A DNA stretch of 55,111 nt from Klebsiella pneumoniae (GCA_945876945.1 CAMCQE010000010.1:1-55111), one strand, 5' to 3'; positions 17,440-26,151 are shown, counted from the stretch's first letter. The notes: a model not told the origin generated them from the letters alone. Made by a program: numbers and translations.

Positions 17440-18747
17440 TCAGCCGAGCAGGGTCGCCAACATCACCCCCGCGGCGGTGGCCATGATGGCGGTGGCAAGC
17501 CAGCCCAGACACAGCATGCCGCGCGAGGCCACAAACGCCCCCATCAAGGTCTTGCGTGCCGCGAGCAGCAGGATGACGACCATCAGCGGCACCGCCACCA
17601 CCCCGTTGACCACCGCGCTCCAGAACAAGGCCTTCAGCGGCGGGATTGGCAGATATTGAGCACCGAGTCCAATCAGCACGCTGCCTGCGATCACCGCATA
17701 AAAGGCCGGCGCCTCGCTGACCGATTTCTCGAGCCCCCACGACCAACCAAAAGCTTCCGCGGTCGCATAAGCCGCAGCGCCGGCAAGCACGGGCACGCCG
17801 ATAAGCCCCACACCGATAATCCCGCAGGCAAAGAGCAGGAACGCAAAATCACCCGCCAGCGGGCGCAGCGCACCGGCGGCTTCGGCGGCGGTGTTGATTT
17901 CGGTGATCCCGGCCGCATGCAGGGTGACGGCGGTCGCGAGCATCACAAACCAGGCCGTGAGGTTGGAATAAAACATCCCGCTCCAGGTATCCCAGCGAAT
18001 CCGCCTTAACTCATGGGCTGCCTGCGCGGGCGCCTCCAGCAGCGGCCGCACGTCGGCGCGGCGCCTGAGGTCTTCCACTTCCTGCGAGGCCTGCCAGAAA
18101 AAGAGATAAGGGCTGATGGTGGTGCCCAGAATGCCGACCACCATCGCCGCCGAATCCGGTGTGAGTTCGAAGCGAGGCCAGAAACTACTCACCAGCACCT
18201 GCCGCCAGGGCACTTCGACCGTAAACAGCACGCCGGCATAGGCGAGCAATGACAGGGTGAGCCATTTCAGAAAATTCACGTAGCGGTGGTAGGGCAAAAA
18301 AACCTGCAGCAGGATGGAAACCATCACAAACAGGGCCGTCATCCAGTGCCGGTCGTAGCCGGTGATTAAAGCGCCAACCTCGCCCATCGCCGCGACGTCG
18401 GCAGCAATGTTGAGCGTGTTGGCGATCGCCAGAAGCGCCACCGTGAAATACAGCACGCCCGGCGGGAACTGGCTGCGGATATTGGCCGCCAGCCCTTTGC
18501 CGGTGACCCGCCCGATAGTCGCGCATACCGTCTGCACTGCCGCCATCAGCGGGTACGCAAAGGGCATCGTCCACAGCAGTGCTAAGCCAAACCGCGCACC
18601 GGCCTGCGAATAGGTGGCGATGCCCCCCGGATCGTCGTCGGCCACGCCGGTGATCAGGCCCGGCCCGATGCGCGCCAGCGGATGCCGGCGCACGCGCCGC
18701 CAGAGTCTGGCTGAATAGCGGCCAGCGTCGCCAAGCGAAAACTGCAT
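17440..18747 (-). CDS. NRAMP-related divalent metal transporter with altered metal-site motifs
   Basis: A 435-residue inner-membrane protein with about 11 membrane segments and the NRAMP fold. In canonical NRAMP transporters the metal site uses DPGN in helix 1 and MPH in helix 6. Here helix 1 reads DDDPGGIATYSQAG, and the helix-6 position reads GTTISPYLFFWQ, so the soft-ligand Met is missing. Such changes are seen in NRAMP-related groups, including those reported to carry Mg2+ or Al3+; the ion here cannot be called. A palindromic region with a strong opposing promoter lies upstream. Confidence 0.85.
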   Translation of the reverse strand: MQFSLGDAGRYSARLWRRVRRHPLARIGPGLITGVADDDPGGIATYSQAGARFGLALLWTMPFAYPLMAAVQTVCATIGRVTGKGLAANIRSQFPPGVLYFTVALLAIANTLNIAADVAAMGEVGALITGYDRHWMTALFVMVSILLQVFLPYHRYVNFLKWLTLSLLAYAGVLFTVEVPWRQVLVSSFWPRFELTPDSAAMVVGILGTTISPYLFFWQASQEVEDLRRRADVRPLLEAPAQAAHELRRIRWDTWSGMFYSNLTAWFVMLATAVTLHAAGITEINTAAEAAGALRPLAGDFAFLLFACGIIGVGLIGVPVLAGAAAYATAEAFGWSWGLEKSVSEAPAFYAVIAGSVLIGLGAQYLPIPPLKALFWSAVVNGVVAVPLMVVILLLAARKTLMGAFVASRGMLCLGWLATAIMATAAGVMLATLLG

Positions 18748-18809
18748 GGAGAATCCTTTAGGGTCGCGGCGTTTCAGCCTCGGCCAAGCCGTTTAAGCGC
18801 ACCTGATCC

Positions 18810-18849
18810 GTGTCATGCGAGTGACACCTTGACTACCCTTGCCTAGAAT
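18810..18849 (+). promoter_or_regulatory. Strong sigma70-type promoter with overlapping palindrome
   Basis: GTGACA (18821-18826, 5 of 6) and TAGAAT (18844-18849, 5 of 6) are spaced by exactly 17 nt. The palindrome GTGTCA-N6-TGACAC (18810-18827) covers the -35 box, a typical position for a repressor or an overlapping activator. The promoter fires toward the MBL gene at 18989 and sits about 63 nt from the divergent NRAMP-like start, so the same protein could control both. Confidence 0.6.
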
Positions 18850-18893
18850 CTGCTCCAAAGTAACCCGCCCCGGGGCGCATAGGTGGCGAAATC

Positions 18894-18992
18894 ATGATCC
18901 GTGACATCCCCGCCCAGCAGAGATCAACAGCTTGCGCGCCGCAGCTCACGGGCTGCTGCGCGCCCCCGCATGAGACCACGAGGCCCTTATGA
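18894..18992 (+). CDS. Possible leader peptide upstream of the MBL gene
   Basis: A 32-codon frame from an ATG at 18894 to a TGA whose first bases overlap the MBL start codon (ATGA). It encodes three Cys, two adjacent (GCCAPPHE), and several Pro, and follows a GGTGG motif. The 4-nt overlap would allow translational coupling. It may be chance: the peptide resembles nothing I recognise. Confidence 0.3.
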   Translation: MIRDIPAQQRSTACAPQLTGCCAPPHETTRPL

Positions 18993-19963
18993 AGATTCGC
19001 TTTTGGGGCACTCGGGGGTCTTTGCCGGTAGCGCTCACCGCGCCCCAGGTACTGCAAAAGATTGCCAAGGCGCTCGTGGCCGCCAGCGGGCAGCGCTTTG
19101 AAACCACCGAGCAGGCGCTCAGTTTCGCCCGCGAACTGCCGTTTGATGTCGGCCAAACCTTTGGCGGGCATTCCAGCTGTGTCGAACTGGAAGCCGCGCC
19201 CCCAACCGGGCCGCATCACGACTATGTGCTGTGCGATCTGGGCTCGGGGCTGCGCACCTTCGGCAGTAGCGTGCTGGCCCGGCATGGCGCGCGCGGCACC
19301 AATACCTTCCATATCTTCATCTCGCACGTGCACTGGGACCACATCATGGGCTTCCCCCTCTTTGCACCTGCGTATATGCCGGGCAACCGGATCTGTCTCT
19401 ACGGCTGCCATGCCGAACTTGAAGCCGCCCTGCGCAGACAGCATGGCGCGCCGTCGTTTCCGGTGGATTTCTCTCAACTCGGCGCAACGATGGAGTTTAT
19501 CCCCCTCACCCCCGGCGAAACCCGGGAGATCGCCGGGTACGCCGTGACGCCCAAGCTGCAGTTACACGCCGGCGACTCCTATGGCTATCGCTTTGAGCGC
19601 GGCGGCAAATCGTTTGTCTATTCCACAGATTCCGAACACAAGCTGGAGCGCCCCGAAGACCGCGACGGCTTTGCGCAGTTTTTCCGGGGCGCGGATGCGG
19701 TCTGTTTTGACGCCATGTATTCCTTCGCCGAGGCGATTTCGGTCAAGGAAGACTGGGGCCACTCCAGCAACGTGATGGGCGTTGAGCTCTGCCAACAGGC
19801 AGGCGCCAAACGGTTAATCCTCTTTCATCACGAGCCCATTCATGATGATTCGCGGCTGGTGGCCATTCACGGTGAAACCAAACGCTTTGAGGCACTGACC
19901 CGCGGCGATAACCCGCCATTGGAGGTCATCTCTGCCTACGACGGGATGGAACTCGATTTGTAG
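18989..19963 (+). CDS. MBL-fold metallohydrolase
   Basis: A 324-residue metallo-beta-lactamase-fold protein. The metal motif HVHWDH (HxHxDH) lies in ISHVHWDHIMGFPLF near residues 112-117. Further ligands appear in VYSTDSEH, FDAMYS and FHHEPIHDD. The N terminus MKIRFWGTRGSLPV with GGHSSCVEL is typical of the arm shared with phosphodiesterase/RNase Z-like MBL proteins, but an RNase Z exosite is not seen. Its substrate is unknown. It is followed 17 nt later by the 133-residue unknown gene. Confidence 0.85.
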   Translation: MKIRFWGTRGSLPVALTAPQVLQKIAKALVAASGQRFETTEQALSFARELPFDVGQTFGGHSSCVELEAAPPTGPHHDYVLCDLGSGLRTFGSSVLARHGARGTNTFHIFISHVHWDHIMGFPLFAPAYMPGNRICLYGCHAELEAALRRQHGAPSFPVDFSQLGATMEFIPLTPGETREIAGYAVTPKLQLHAGDSYGYRFERGGKSFVYSTDSEHKLERPEDRDGFAQFFRGADAVCFDAMYSFAEAISVKEDWGHSSNVMGVELCQQAGAKRLILFHHEPIHDDSRLVAIHGETKRFEALTRGDNPPLEVISAYDGMELDL

Positions 19964-19980
19964 GTGAGAGGCAAAACACC

Positions 19981-20382
19981 ATGACCGACCCCCAGTATCA
20001 ACGCCTGTGCCAAGGCCTCGCCAGCGCCTTACGGCGTGACGCAGAACTCCACGTCAAACAGGATTACTGGCAGATCGGGCAAGGCTTCCTGCACTATCGC
20101 GCCATGCTCCGACAGGGCGGCAACCACCGCTACCGCAAGCTGGTAGTGGCCTTGCGCTTGTGGGACGCCTGGATTCTCGCGCGCAACACCGATTGGCTGG
20201 AATATCCGGAAATTCCGGAAGCGCGCTGGGCGGAACTGGCGGAAAGCGTTGTGGCCGATCTCGCCGCCGATCGCGAAATTAAAAACTTTCAGGTGAATTC
20301 GTTTTTTGATCTCGACCACACGCTCGAACTGCCGCGAGCAACGCAGCGTCCGCACGAAGCCTCACCGCTAGACGACCCTTGA
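19981..20382 (+). CDS. Conserved-looking protein of unknown function
   Basis: A 133-residue, soluble, mostly helical protein with many aromatic residues (KQDYWQIGQGFLHYR, LRLWDAWILARNTDWLEYP). No signal peptide, membrane segment or metal motif is visible. It lies 17 nt after the MBL gene, so it is almost surely co-transcribed and may work with it. Its last 15 nt overlap the end of the convergent DUF455 gene. I do not recognise the family. Confidence 0.65.
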   Translation: MTDPQYQRLCQGLASALRRDAELHVKQDYWQIGQGFLHYRAMLRQGGNHRYRKLVVALRLWDAWILARNTDWLEYPEIPEARWAELAESVVADLAADREIKNFQVNSFFDLDHTLELPRATQRPHEASPLDDP

Positions 20383-21174
20383 ATCCGGCCGGGGCTCGGC
20401 CCAGGCGGCGAGTTCTTCGCTTGAAAAGCCGGCCGCCAAACGCGCCTCAAGGTTGAACGGCGCGCGCGGCAAGGACTGCCCATAGCGCTCACTCAAGGCC
20501 TTGAAGGTCGCCGCCGGCGGGAGGTCGCGCTGCTCACACAGCCACTGATACCAGCGATTGCCAACCGCCACATGGCCAATTTCATCGCGCAGGATGATCT
20601 CCAGAATCGCGGCCGCCTCATGGTCACCCGCCGCCCGCAGCTTGGCCTGCATGGCGGGCGTGACGTCCAGACCACGCGCCTCCAGCACGCGCGGCACGAG
20701 CGCCATTCTTGCCAGCACGTCGTCGGCCGTTTTGCGCGCCGCCTCCCATAAACCGTCATGCGCCGGAAAATCCCCGTAGTCATAACCCAGACCGCGCAAA
20801 TGCGCCCGGAGCAGGGAAAAGTGGTGCGCTTCCTCCGCTGCCACCCCAATCCAGTCCTGGTAGTAATCCGCCGGCATCGCGTGAAAACGCACCACGGCAT
20901 CCAGCGCGAGGTTAATCGCGTTGAACTCGATGTGGGCGATGGCATGAATGAGCGCGGCCCGGCCCGGGAGCGACGCGGGGCGCCGTCGCGGCACTCGCTG
21001 AGGCGGGATCAATGCCGGCCGCTCGGGGCGGCCGGGAATGATCGGCGCGGCCAGTTCGCAGGCCGCATCGAGCGGCAGCGACGACGCGGACAAGTCGCGC
21101 ACCAGCGCCACTTTTTCCGCCGGATCGGCGCATGCCAGCGCCCGTTGCGCGGCGCGGCGAGCGTCGTTGGTCAT
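20368..21174 (-). CDS. DUF455 ferritin-like protein
   Basis: A 268-residue protein with a ferritin-like four-helix fold. AHIEFNAINLALDAVVRF, VAAEEAHHFSLLRAHL and LRDEIGHVAVGNRWYQWL supply paired E/ExxH motifs that fit a di-iron or di-manganese site, as in DUF455 family members. The catalysed reaction is not known to me. I start at the ATG at 21174, whose last bases overlap the stop of the upstream alpha/beta hydrolase (ATGA), over a longer upstream frame inside that gene. Confidence 0.82.
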   Translation of the reverse strand: MTNDARRAAQRALACADPAEKVALVRDLSASSLPLDAACELAAPIIPGRPERPALIPPQRVPRRRPASLPGRAALIHAIAHIEFNAINLALDAVVRFHAMPADYYQDWIGVAAEEAHHFSLLRAHLRGLGYDYGDFPAHDGLWEAARKTADDVLARMALVPRVLEARGLDVTPAMQAKLRAAGDHEAAAILEIILRDEIGHVAVGNRWYQWLCEQRDLPPAATFKALSERYGQSLPRAPFNLEARLAAGFSSEELAAWAEPRPDSRVV

Positions 21175-22235
21175 CGCGGAGTCTCCTGCCTGACGGGCTC
21201 GGCAATCGGCAGCCCCAGCCGATTGCTGAGGTACCGCAGATCCTTGGGGGACTGGGCCATCCACGGGCCGGAATAACCGCCCTTCGCGCCGGACGGAGTG
21301 GTCTGGCTGCGCCAGACATCCACCGCCAGCCCGACGGCGTAGGCTACCGCCGCGGGTTGTTCCAGATGAATTTGATGCCCGCTGTTCAGCGCCAGCAAAT
21401 GCGCGGTCGTCGGTGACTGTGCGGCCAGTTCGGACTGCAGGCTGAGCCAAAGCGCCTCTAGCTGGTCGCCGCGCGCGCCGGCCGGCCACACCCGTTTCCC
21501 GCGGGTCAACACCACCAGCGGCAGGGCTTTCAAGGGCTCTGCCTGCCGCAGTTCGGCTTCGCTATCGCGAAACCCCAGCAACTCCCAGGCGATGGTTCGG
21601 CGCGGGCGCCAATTCTCATATTGGAAGCGCGTCTGGGCTTCCGCCGCCGGGGTCATGCCCGGCACGACGCCCGGACGGCGACCAAAGTGCACCAGCCCCA
21701 TGCGGCTCGAGGGTGCAATCTGGACATTGTGAGGCGGCGCGGCAAAGCGGTCGGCCTGTTCGGGATGCGAAGCGTCGACCAGCACCAGCCCTGCCACCAG
21801 CGTCGGATAGCGCCGGGCGAAAAGCTGCACGTCGAAGCCCCCGTAGGAGTGTCCGAGCAGCATGAAAGGCGGCTTGAGTTCGGCGGCGCGCTGGAGCAAT
21901 AAGAGATCATTCACGTGCGCGGCGCTGGTTCGGGGATAGGGTCCCATCTCGCTCCAGCCGTAGCCTGCGCGTTCGATCACACAGACCTTGAGGGTGCCGG
22001 CAAGAAGGCGCAGTACAGGCTCCCATTCCAGCGACGCCGCCCCCAGCCCAATATCAATCAGCACGGTGGGTGCGCCATGGCCGAGACAATTCAGATGCAT
22101 GCGCCGACCGCCAATGTCGACCATCTGCCCGGGCGGCTCGCCCATGGGATGCGCCTTGGCGCCGCGGGCGACGCCTAGGCAGAGCATCAGGATGATGAGT
22201 AACAACGGCATTGCAACGCGATCTCCGGCGGTCAT
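21171..22235 (-). CDS. Alpha/beta hydrolase
   Basis: About 354 residues with an N-terminal hydrophobic segment (MPLLLIILMLCLGVARG), likely a signal peptide or anchor. The hydrolase nucleophile elbow is GHSYGG (GxSxG), with the oxyanion region VLIDIGLGAASLEWEPVL upstream. Acid (LVDASHPEQ) and base (LNSGHQIHLEQP) motifs follow in order, so all catalytic elements are seen. Substrate class (ester, amide or lipid) is undetermined. The start may be this ATG or one 24 nt further in. It is coupled to the DUF455 gene. Confidence 0.85.
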   Translation of the reverse strand: MTAGDRVAMPLLLIILMLCLGVARGAKAHPMGEPPGQMVDIGGRRMHLNCLGHGAPTVLIDIGLGAASLEWEPVLRLLAGTLKVCVIERAGYGWSEMGPYPRTSAAHVNDLLLLQRAAELKPPFMLLGHSYGGFDVQLFARRYPTLVAGLVLVDASHPEQADRFAAPPHNVQIAPSSRMGLVHFGRRPGVVPGMTPAAEAQTRFQYENWRPRRTIAWELLGFRDSEAELRQAEPLKALPLVVLTRGKRVWPAGARGDQLEALWLSLQSELAAQSPTTAHLLALNSGHQIHLEQPAAVAYAVGLAVDVWRSQTTPSGAKGGYSGPWMAQSPKDLRYLSNRLGLPIAEPVRQETPR

Positions 22236-22271
22236 GGTCGGCAAGCTCTGCTTGCGGCGCGCCGGAGCATT

Positions 22272-22757
22272 GTGACAGATTCGCCGCACCACCCGTTCCT
22301 CATCTCGACCATGCCAAACAGCTCGCACACCGACCTCCAAGGAAACCCTGTTGCGCTGTGGCGCCGGCTCGCTGCAATGCTCTATGACGCGCTGGCGGTG
22401 ATTGGGATCTGCTTCGTTGTTGGCGGTATCGCAGTAGGGCTTAATCATGGTGTTGCTGTGCCGGCCAATCACCCGGGATTCAGCGCGCTCCTGCTCCTGC
22501 TGAATTATCTCTATTTCGCGTTTTGCTGGCGCCGCAGCGGCCAAACGCTGGGCATGAAAAGCTGGCGGATTCGGGTCGAGGACACCGAGACCGGCGCGCG
22601 CCTGAGCTGGTCGCAGACGCTGGTGCGCTTCAGCGTGGGGATCGCGGCCTGGCTGCCCGCGGGCATGGGCTACTGGTGGAGCGTGTTTGATGCCGAACGG
22701 CGCAGCTGGACCGATCGGGCGTCTCACTCGCGACTGGTCAGGGTACCCAAGACCTAG
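22272..22757 (+). CDS. RDD-family membrane protein
   Basis: A 161-residue inner-membrane protein with three hydrophobic segments. The RDD pattern appears as WRRLAAMLYDALAVIGI (Arg, Asp), with a second conserved region GQTLGMKSWRIRVED. RDD proteins have been linked to transport or envelope functions, but none is settled. I use the GTG at 22272, which has GGAG four bases before; an ATG at 22311 is the other candidate. The stop overlaps the end of convergent lptG by 4 nt. Confidence 0.85.
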   Translation: MTDSPHHPFLISTMPNSSHTDLQGNPVALWRRLAAMLYDALAVIGICFVVGGIAVGLNHGVAVPANHPGFSALLLLLNYLYFAFCWRRSGQTLGMKSWRIRVEDTETGARLSWSQTLVRFSVGIAAWLPAGMGYWWSVFDAERRSWTDRASHSRLVRVPKT

Positions 22758-23818
22758 CGCGTGCGGGCAAGGAGCGCCAGCGCCGCCGCCAGCATCACCA
22801 GCGTGGGCGCGCCGGCGGACAGCACCGCAGGCACCTCATAGACCACGCCCAAATGACCCGCCGTCTGGTTGAGCAGGTGAAAGCCGAGCCCGATCATGGC
22901 GCCGATCAGCACGCGCTGCCCCACCGACACCGAGCGGTCGGCCCGTAACACCATCGGCACCGCCAGCAGCACCATCGCCACCAGACCCAGCGGATAGCTC
23001 AACTTCCGCCACAGCGCGTGCTCATACCGTTGTGGGTCGCCAGCGTTCTGATTGAGGAAGCGCAGATAGCGCACAAGGCTCACGATGCCCAAACGGTCCG
23101 GATTGATTTTCACCATCGCGAGCAAATCCGGCTTGATGATGGAATCCCAGGCCGCCTCGGTCTCGCGGCGAGCCCGAATCCCGTCGTCATCCAGCTCCGT
23201 GCGCGAAATGTTCTCCAGAATCCAGCCCTCGTCGGTGTAGCGCGCGCCCTCGGCGTAGGTGCTGGCGCTCAGGCGGTTGAGGTCGTCGAAATCGTAAATG
23301 TAGATATCTTGTAGCCGATCGCCGGGCAGGATTTCGCGGATATTGACGTAACTCTTGCCATCGCGTGACCAGAAACCGCTTTCGTTCGGCATTTGGCCAT
23401 GCTTGTTCAGGGCCCGGCCCCGGATATCTTCGGCCATGCGCAGCGTAGGTGGCGCCAGCCCCTCCCCTACCAGCAACACGATGACCAACATCACCCAGGC
23501 CGATTTGAGCACCGACAGCACCAATCGATTCTTGGACACGCCGGCGGCCCGGATCACGATGATCTCGCCGTTGCGCATCAGGGTGCCGAAACCAATCAAC
23601 GCTCCGATCAGCGCGGCCATCGGGAAGAGTTGATAAGTCAGCGTGGGCAGCATCAGCACGACGAAACTCGCGGCCTTGAACAAGGTGTAGGTGCCGCGGC
23701 CAATGTCTTCAAGCTGATCGATGAAAGCAAAAAAAGTGAAGATCGCGACCAGCACCGCGAGCACCGTGAAGGTGGCGGCGAGAATGCTCCAGGCAATGTA
23801 GCGATCAAGGATTTTCAT
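22754..23818 (-). CDS. lptG: LPS export permease LptG
   Basis: A 354-residue inner-membrane subunit of the LptB2FG ABC transporter that drives LPS across the periplasm. Membrane segments lie at about 10-35, 60-85 and 95-120, then a periplasmic beta-jellyroll domain (about 130-260), then three more segments near the C terminus. The LMRNGEIIVIRAAGVS coupling helix is well conserved. LptG rather than LptF is supported by the N-terminal MKILDRYIAWSIL form. The usual neighbour lptF is missing, since pepA starts 128 nt away on the other strand. Confidence 0.9.
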   Translation of the reverse strand: MKILDRYIAWSILAATFTVLAVLVAIFTFFAFIDQLEDIGRGTYTLFKAASFVVLMLPTLTYQLFPMAALIGALIGFGTLMRNGEIIVIRAAGVSKNRLVLSVLKSAWVMLVIVLLVGEGLAPPTLRMAEDIRGRALNKHGQMPNESGFWSRDGKSYVNIREILPGDRLQDIYIYDFDDLNRLSASTYAEGARYTDEGWILENISRTELDDDGIRARRETEAAWDSIIKPDLLAMVKINPDRLGIVSLVRYLRFLNQNAGDPQRYEHALWRKLSYPLGLVAMVLLAVPMVLRADRSVSVGQRVLIGAMIGLGFHLLNQTAGHLGVVYEVPAVLSAGAPTLVMLAAALALLARTR

Positions 23819-23832
23819 ACGTGTGTGAGCAC

Positions 23833-23875
23833 AGTATAGCCGCGCTTTACGCCGCTAAATCCGACCGCATACACT
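23833..23875. promoter_or_regulatory. Divergent promoter region between lptG and pepA
   Basis: On the plus strand TTTACG (23846-23851, 4 of 6) and TACACT (23870-23875) are 18 nt apart and face pepA. On the minus strand TATACT (23838-23833) faces lptG with no clear -35, and would start transcription only about 8 nt before the lptG ATG. The two are close enough that polymerases would interfere. Confidence 0.45.
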
Positions 23876-23946
23876 GGCCCTCGATTCGCATCCTCACAAT
23901 CATTCATCGCCCTTAAGCCCACAGCCCTCGCCCTCCGGAGCAGCCC

Positions 23947-25440
23947 ATGGAAATCTCCGTCAAACGCGGTCATCCGCAGGAACAGAAAACAGCATGCCTC
24001 ATCGTTGGCGTGCATGCCGGAAAAAAATTATCGAGCGCGGCAGAGGCCATTGATAAGGCGCTGGGCGGCACGCTCACCAAGCTGTTCAAGCGCGGGGATT
24101 TGACCGGCGCAATGGGCGAAACCCTGATGTTGCACGAGGCACCCGGCACCAGCGCAGAGCGCGTGCTGGTGATGGGTTGCGGCAAGATCGAAGGCATCGA
24201 GGCGGCGGAGTATCAGCAGATTGTTGGCAAGGCGGCGCGCGCGGTGGCCGATGCCGGCTTACGCAACGCGGTGGCCTGCCTCACCGAACTCGAAGTCAAG
24301 GAACGCGATACCCATTGGAAGACTCTGCAGGCCGCGCTGGCCTTCCATAACAGTACCTACCGGTTTGATCAGATGAAGAGCAAACCGTCCAAGAAAACCC
24401 GCTGCGCCAAGCTCACGCTGTTGGTGGAGAGCGTGCGCAATGCCGAGGCCGAACGCGCGGTCGCCATCGCCGACGGCATGGCCGAAGGCCTCAATCTCAC
24501 CAAGGATTTAGCCAATTTGCCGGGCAATCACTGCCCGCCGAAGCAGTTGGCCGACGCCGCGAAAGCGCTGGGTAAAGCCCACAAGAGCCTCAAGGTGACG
24601 GTGCTGGAGCGCGCCGACATGGAAACCCTCGGCATGGGTTCCCTGCTGGCCGTGGCGCAGGGCAGCGCCGAAGCGCCCAAACTTATTACGCTGGAGTACA
24701 CCGGCGACGCCGGCAAATCCCGCCCCATCGTGCTGGTGGGTAAAGGCGTGACCTTCGACTCCGGCGGGATCTCCATCAAGCCCGGCCCGGGCATGGATGA
24801 AATGAAGTTCGACATGTGCGGCGCGGCCAGCGTGCTGGGCGTGATGAAAGCCGTGGCGAGCCTTGGCCTGGCGGTGAACGTGGTGGGCGTGATTCCGGCG
24901 GTGGAAAACATGCCGGACGGCAAAGCCATCAAACCGGGCGACGTGGTCACCAGCATGTCCGGCCAGACGATCGAGATTCTCAACACCGATGCCGAAGGTC
25001 GCCTCATCCTGTGCGATGCGCTGACCTACGCCGCCCGCTTTGAACCCGACGTGGTCATTGATATCGCCACCCTGACCGGCGCCTGCGTTATCGCGCTTGG
25101 CAGCCACGCCAGCGGCCTGCTCTCCAACCACGACCCGCTGGCTGAAGAACTCCTCCGCGCCGGCCAGCACAGCGGCGACCGCGCCTGGCGCCTGCCGCTG
25201 TGGGACGACTATCAAAAACAACTCGACAGCAACTTCGCGGATATGGCGAACGTGGGCGGTCGCGAAGCCGGCACCATCACCGCAGCCTGCTTCCTCGCCC
25301 GCTACACCAAGGCCTATCGCTGGGCGCATCTCGATATTGCCGGCACCGCCTGGCATTCGGGCAAAGCCAAAGGCGCCAGCGGTCGGCCGGTGCCCATGCT
25401 GATGGAATTCATCCTCAACCGGGCGCGTCGCGCCGGCTGA
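23947..25440 (+). CDS. pepA: Leucyl aminopeptidase (cytosol aminopeptidase, M17)
   Basis: A 497-residue dizinc/dimanganese aminopeptidase that removes N-terminal residues from peptides. The C-terminal catalytic domain holds VLVGKGVTFDSGG, KPGPGMDEMKFDM and the family signature NTDAEGRL. The first ~180 residues form the regulatory/hexamer domain. In E. coli PepA also binds DNA (XerC/D recombination, carAB control); the same role here is conjecture. It leads a pepA-holC-valS series with short gaps. Confidence 0.97.
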   Translation: MEISVKRGHPQEQKTACLIVGVHAGKKLSSAAEAIDKALGGTLTKLFKRGDLTGAMGETLMLHEAPGTSAERVLVMGCGKIEGIEAAEYQQIVGKAARAVADAGLRNAVACLTELEVKERDTHWKTLQAALAFHNSTYRFDQMKSKPSKKTRCAKLTLLVESVRNAEAERAVAIADGMAEGLNLTKDLANLPGNHCPPKQLADAAKALGKAHKSLKVTVLERADMETLGMGSLLAVAQGSAEAPKLITLEYTGDAGKSRPIVLVGKGVTFDSGGISIKPGPGMDEMKFDMCGAASVLGVMKAVASLGLAVNVVGVIPAVENMPDGKAIKPGDVVTSMSGQTIEILNTDAEGRLILCDALTYAARFEPDVVIDIATLTGACVIALGSHASGLLSNHDPLAEELLRAGQHSGDRAWRLPLWDDYQKQLDSNFADMANVGGREAGTITAACFLARYTKAYRWAHLDIAGTAWHSGKAKGASGRPVPMLMEFILNRARRAG

Positions 25441-25453
25441 GCAGGCGACGGGC

Positions 25454-25879
25454 ATGACCCGAATCGACTTTCACGTCTTGCCGGATGGCAGTCAGCGGCA
25501 GCACGACATCTACATCTGCCAACTGGTGGAGCGGGCCTGGCGCGAGGGCCGGCACGTGCACCTGCATTGCGAGACCGAAAGCCTGCAGCAGGCGCTGGAT
25601 GAACTGCTCTGGACCTTCCACGACGCGAGCTTCCTGCCGCACGCGGCGGCGGATAGCCCCGAAGCGGCGCAGGTGCGGGTGACGCTCGGTCACGGCCAGC
25701 AAGCGCCGCAGAGTGCGGAATTGCTGGTGAATCTGCAGCGCGACGTCCCACCCTTTTTTAGCCAGTTCGAGCAGGTGGTGGAAACCACCGGCCCGGATGA
25801 GGCCACCCGGGCGCTGGCACGCAATCGCTATCGCTTCTACAAAGACCGGGGTTACCCGCTCGAGACAATCAAGGTCTGA
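25454..25879 (+). CDS. holC: DNA polymerase III chi subunit
   Basis: A 141-residue clamp-loader accessory subunit that links the tau/psi complex to single-stranded DNA-binding protein. It matches by [35 protein letters not shown] and the C-terminal [19 protein letters not shown]. It starts 13 nt after pepA and lies before valS, the standard gammaproteobacterial order pepA-holC-valS. Confidence 0.93.
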   Translation: MTRIDFHVLPDGSQRQHDIYICQLVERAWREGRHVHLHCETESLQQALDELLWTFHDASFLPHAAADSPEAAQVRVTLGHGQQAPQSAELLVNLQRDVPPFFSQFEQVVETTGPDEATRALARNRYRFYKDRGYPLETIKV

Positions 25880-25884
25880 GCCTT

Positions 25885-26151
25885 ATGAGCGACGAGAAGA
25901 TCCCGAGCAAACCCGACCTCGACTCGCCGCTCCGCGAACTGGCCGCCCTGCTGGATGCGCGGCATCAGGCGCAGGACGAAATCCTCAGCGGTCTCCGTCC
26001 GCCACCGGGACTCAAGCCTCCACGCTTGCTCGATCGCGTCGCAGGCGTCGATCCGGCGCTATTTCTGCGGGCGCCCCCGCCACCGGCGCCAACGCCCAAA
26101 CTGAGCGCGACGCTCCCCACTCATTCATCTCCCGGAATCGCTGAATCGACC
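25885..26151 (+). other. In-frame 89-codon segment joined to valS without a stop
   Basis: From an ATG at 25885 (6 nt after holC) an open frame runs without a stop into valS. It encodes 89 residues before the expected ValRS start: a charged N-terminal helix ([19 protein letters not shown]), then a Pro-rich stretch (PPPPAPTP) and a Ser/Thr-rich linker. Many relatives have a short unknown gene between holC and valS, so this may be that gene fused in frame or an N-terminal ValRS extension. No strong ribosome-binding site is visible at either start. Confidence 0.55.

Noticed and set aside
12954-18747. Genomic island integrated at tRNA-Glu
   Set aside because: No integrase and no second copy of the tRNA 3' end was found, and the tRNA is intact with CCA.
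18833-19477. A 214-residue frame antisense to the MBL gene
   Set aside because: It is a shadow of the MBL gene; the plus-strand protein has the metal motif, promoter and RBS context.
23815-24015. A remnant of lptF between lptG and pepA
   Set aside because: The minus-strand frame here is antisense to the pepA start and shows no membrane segments or LptF features.
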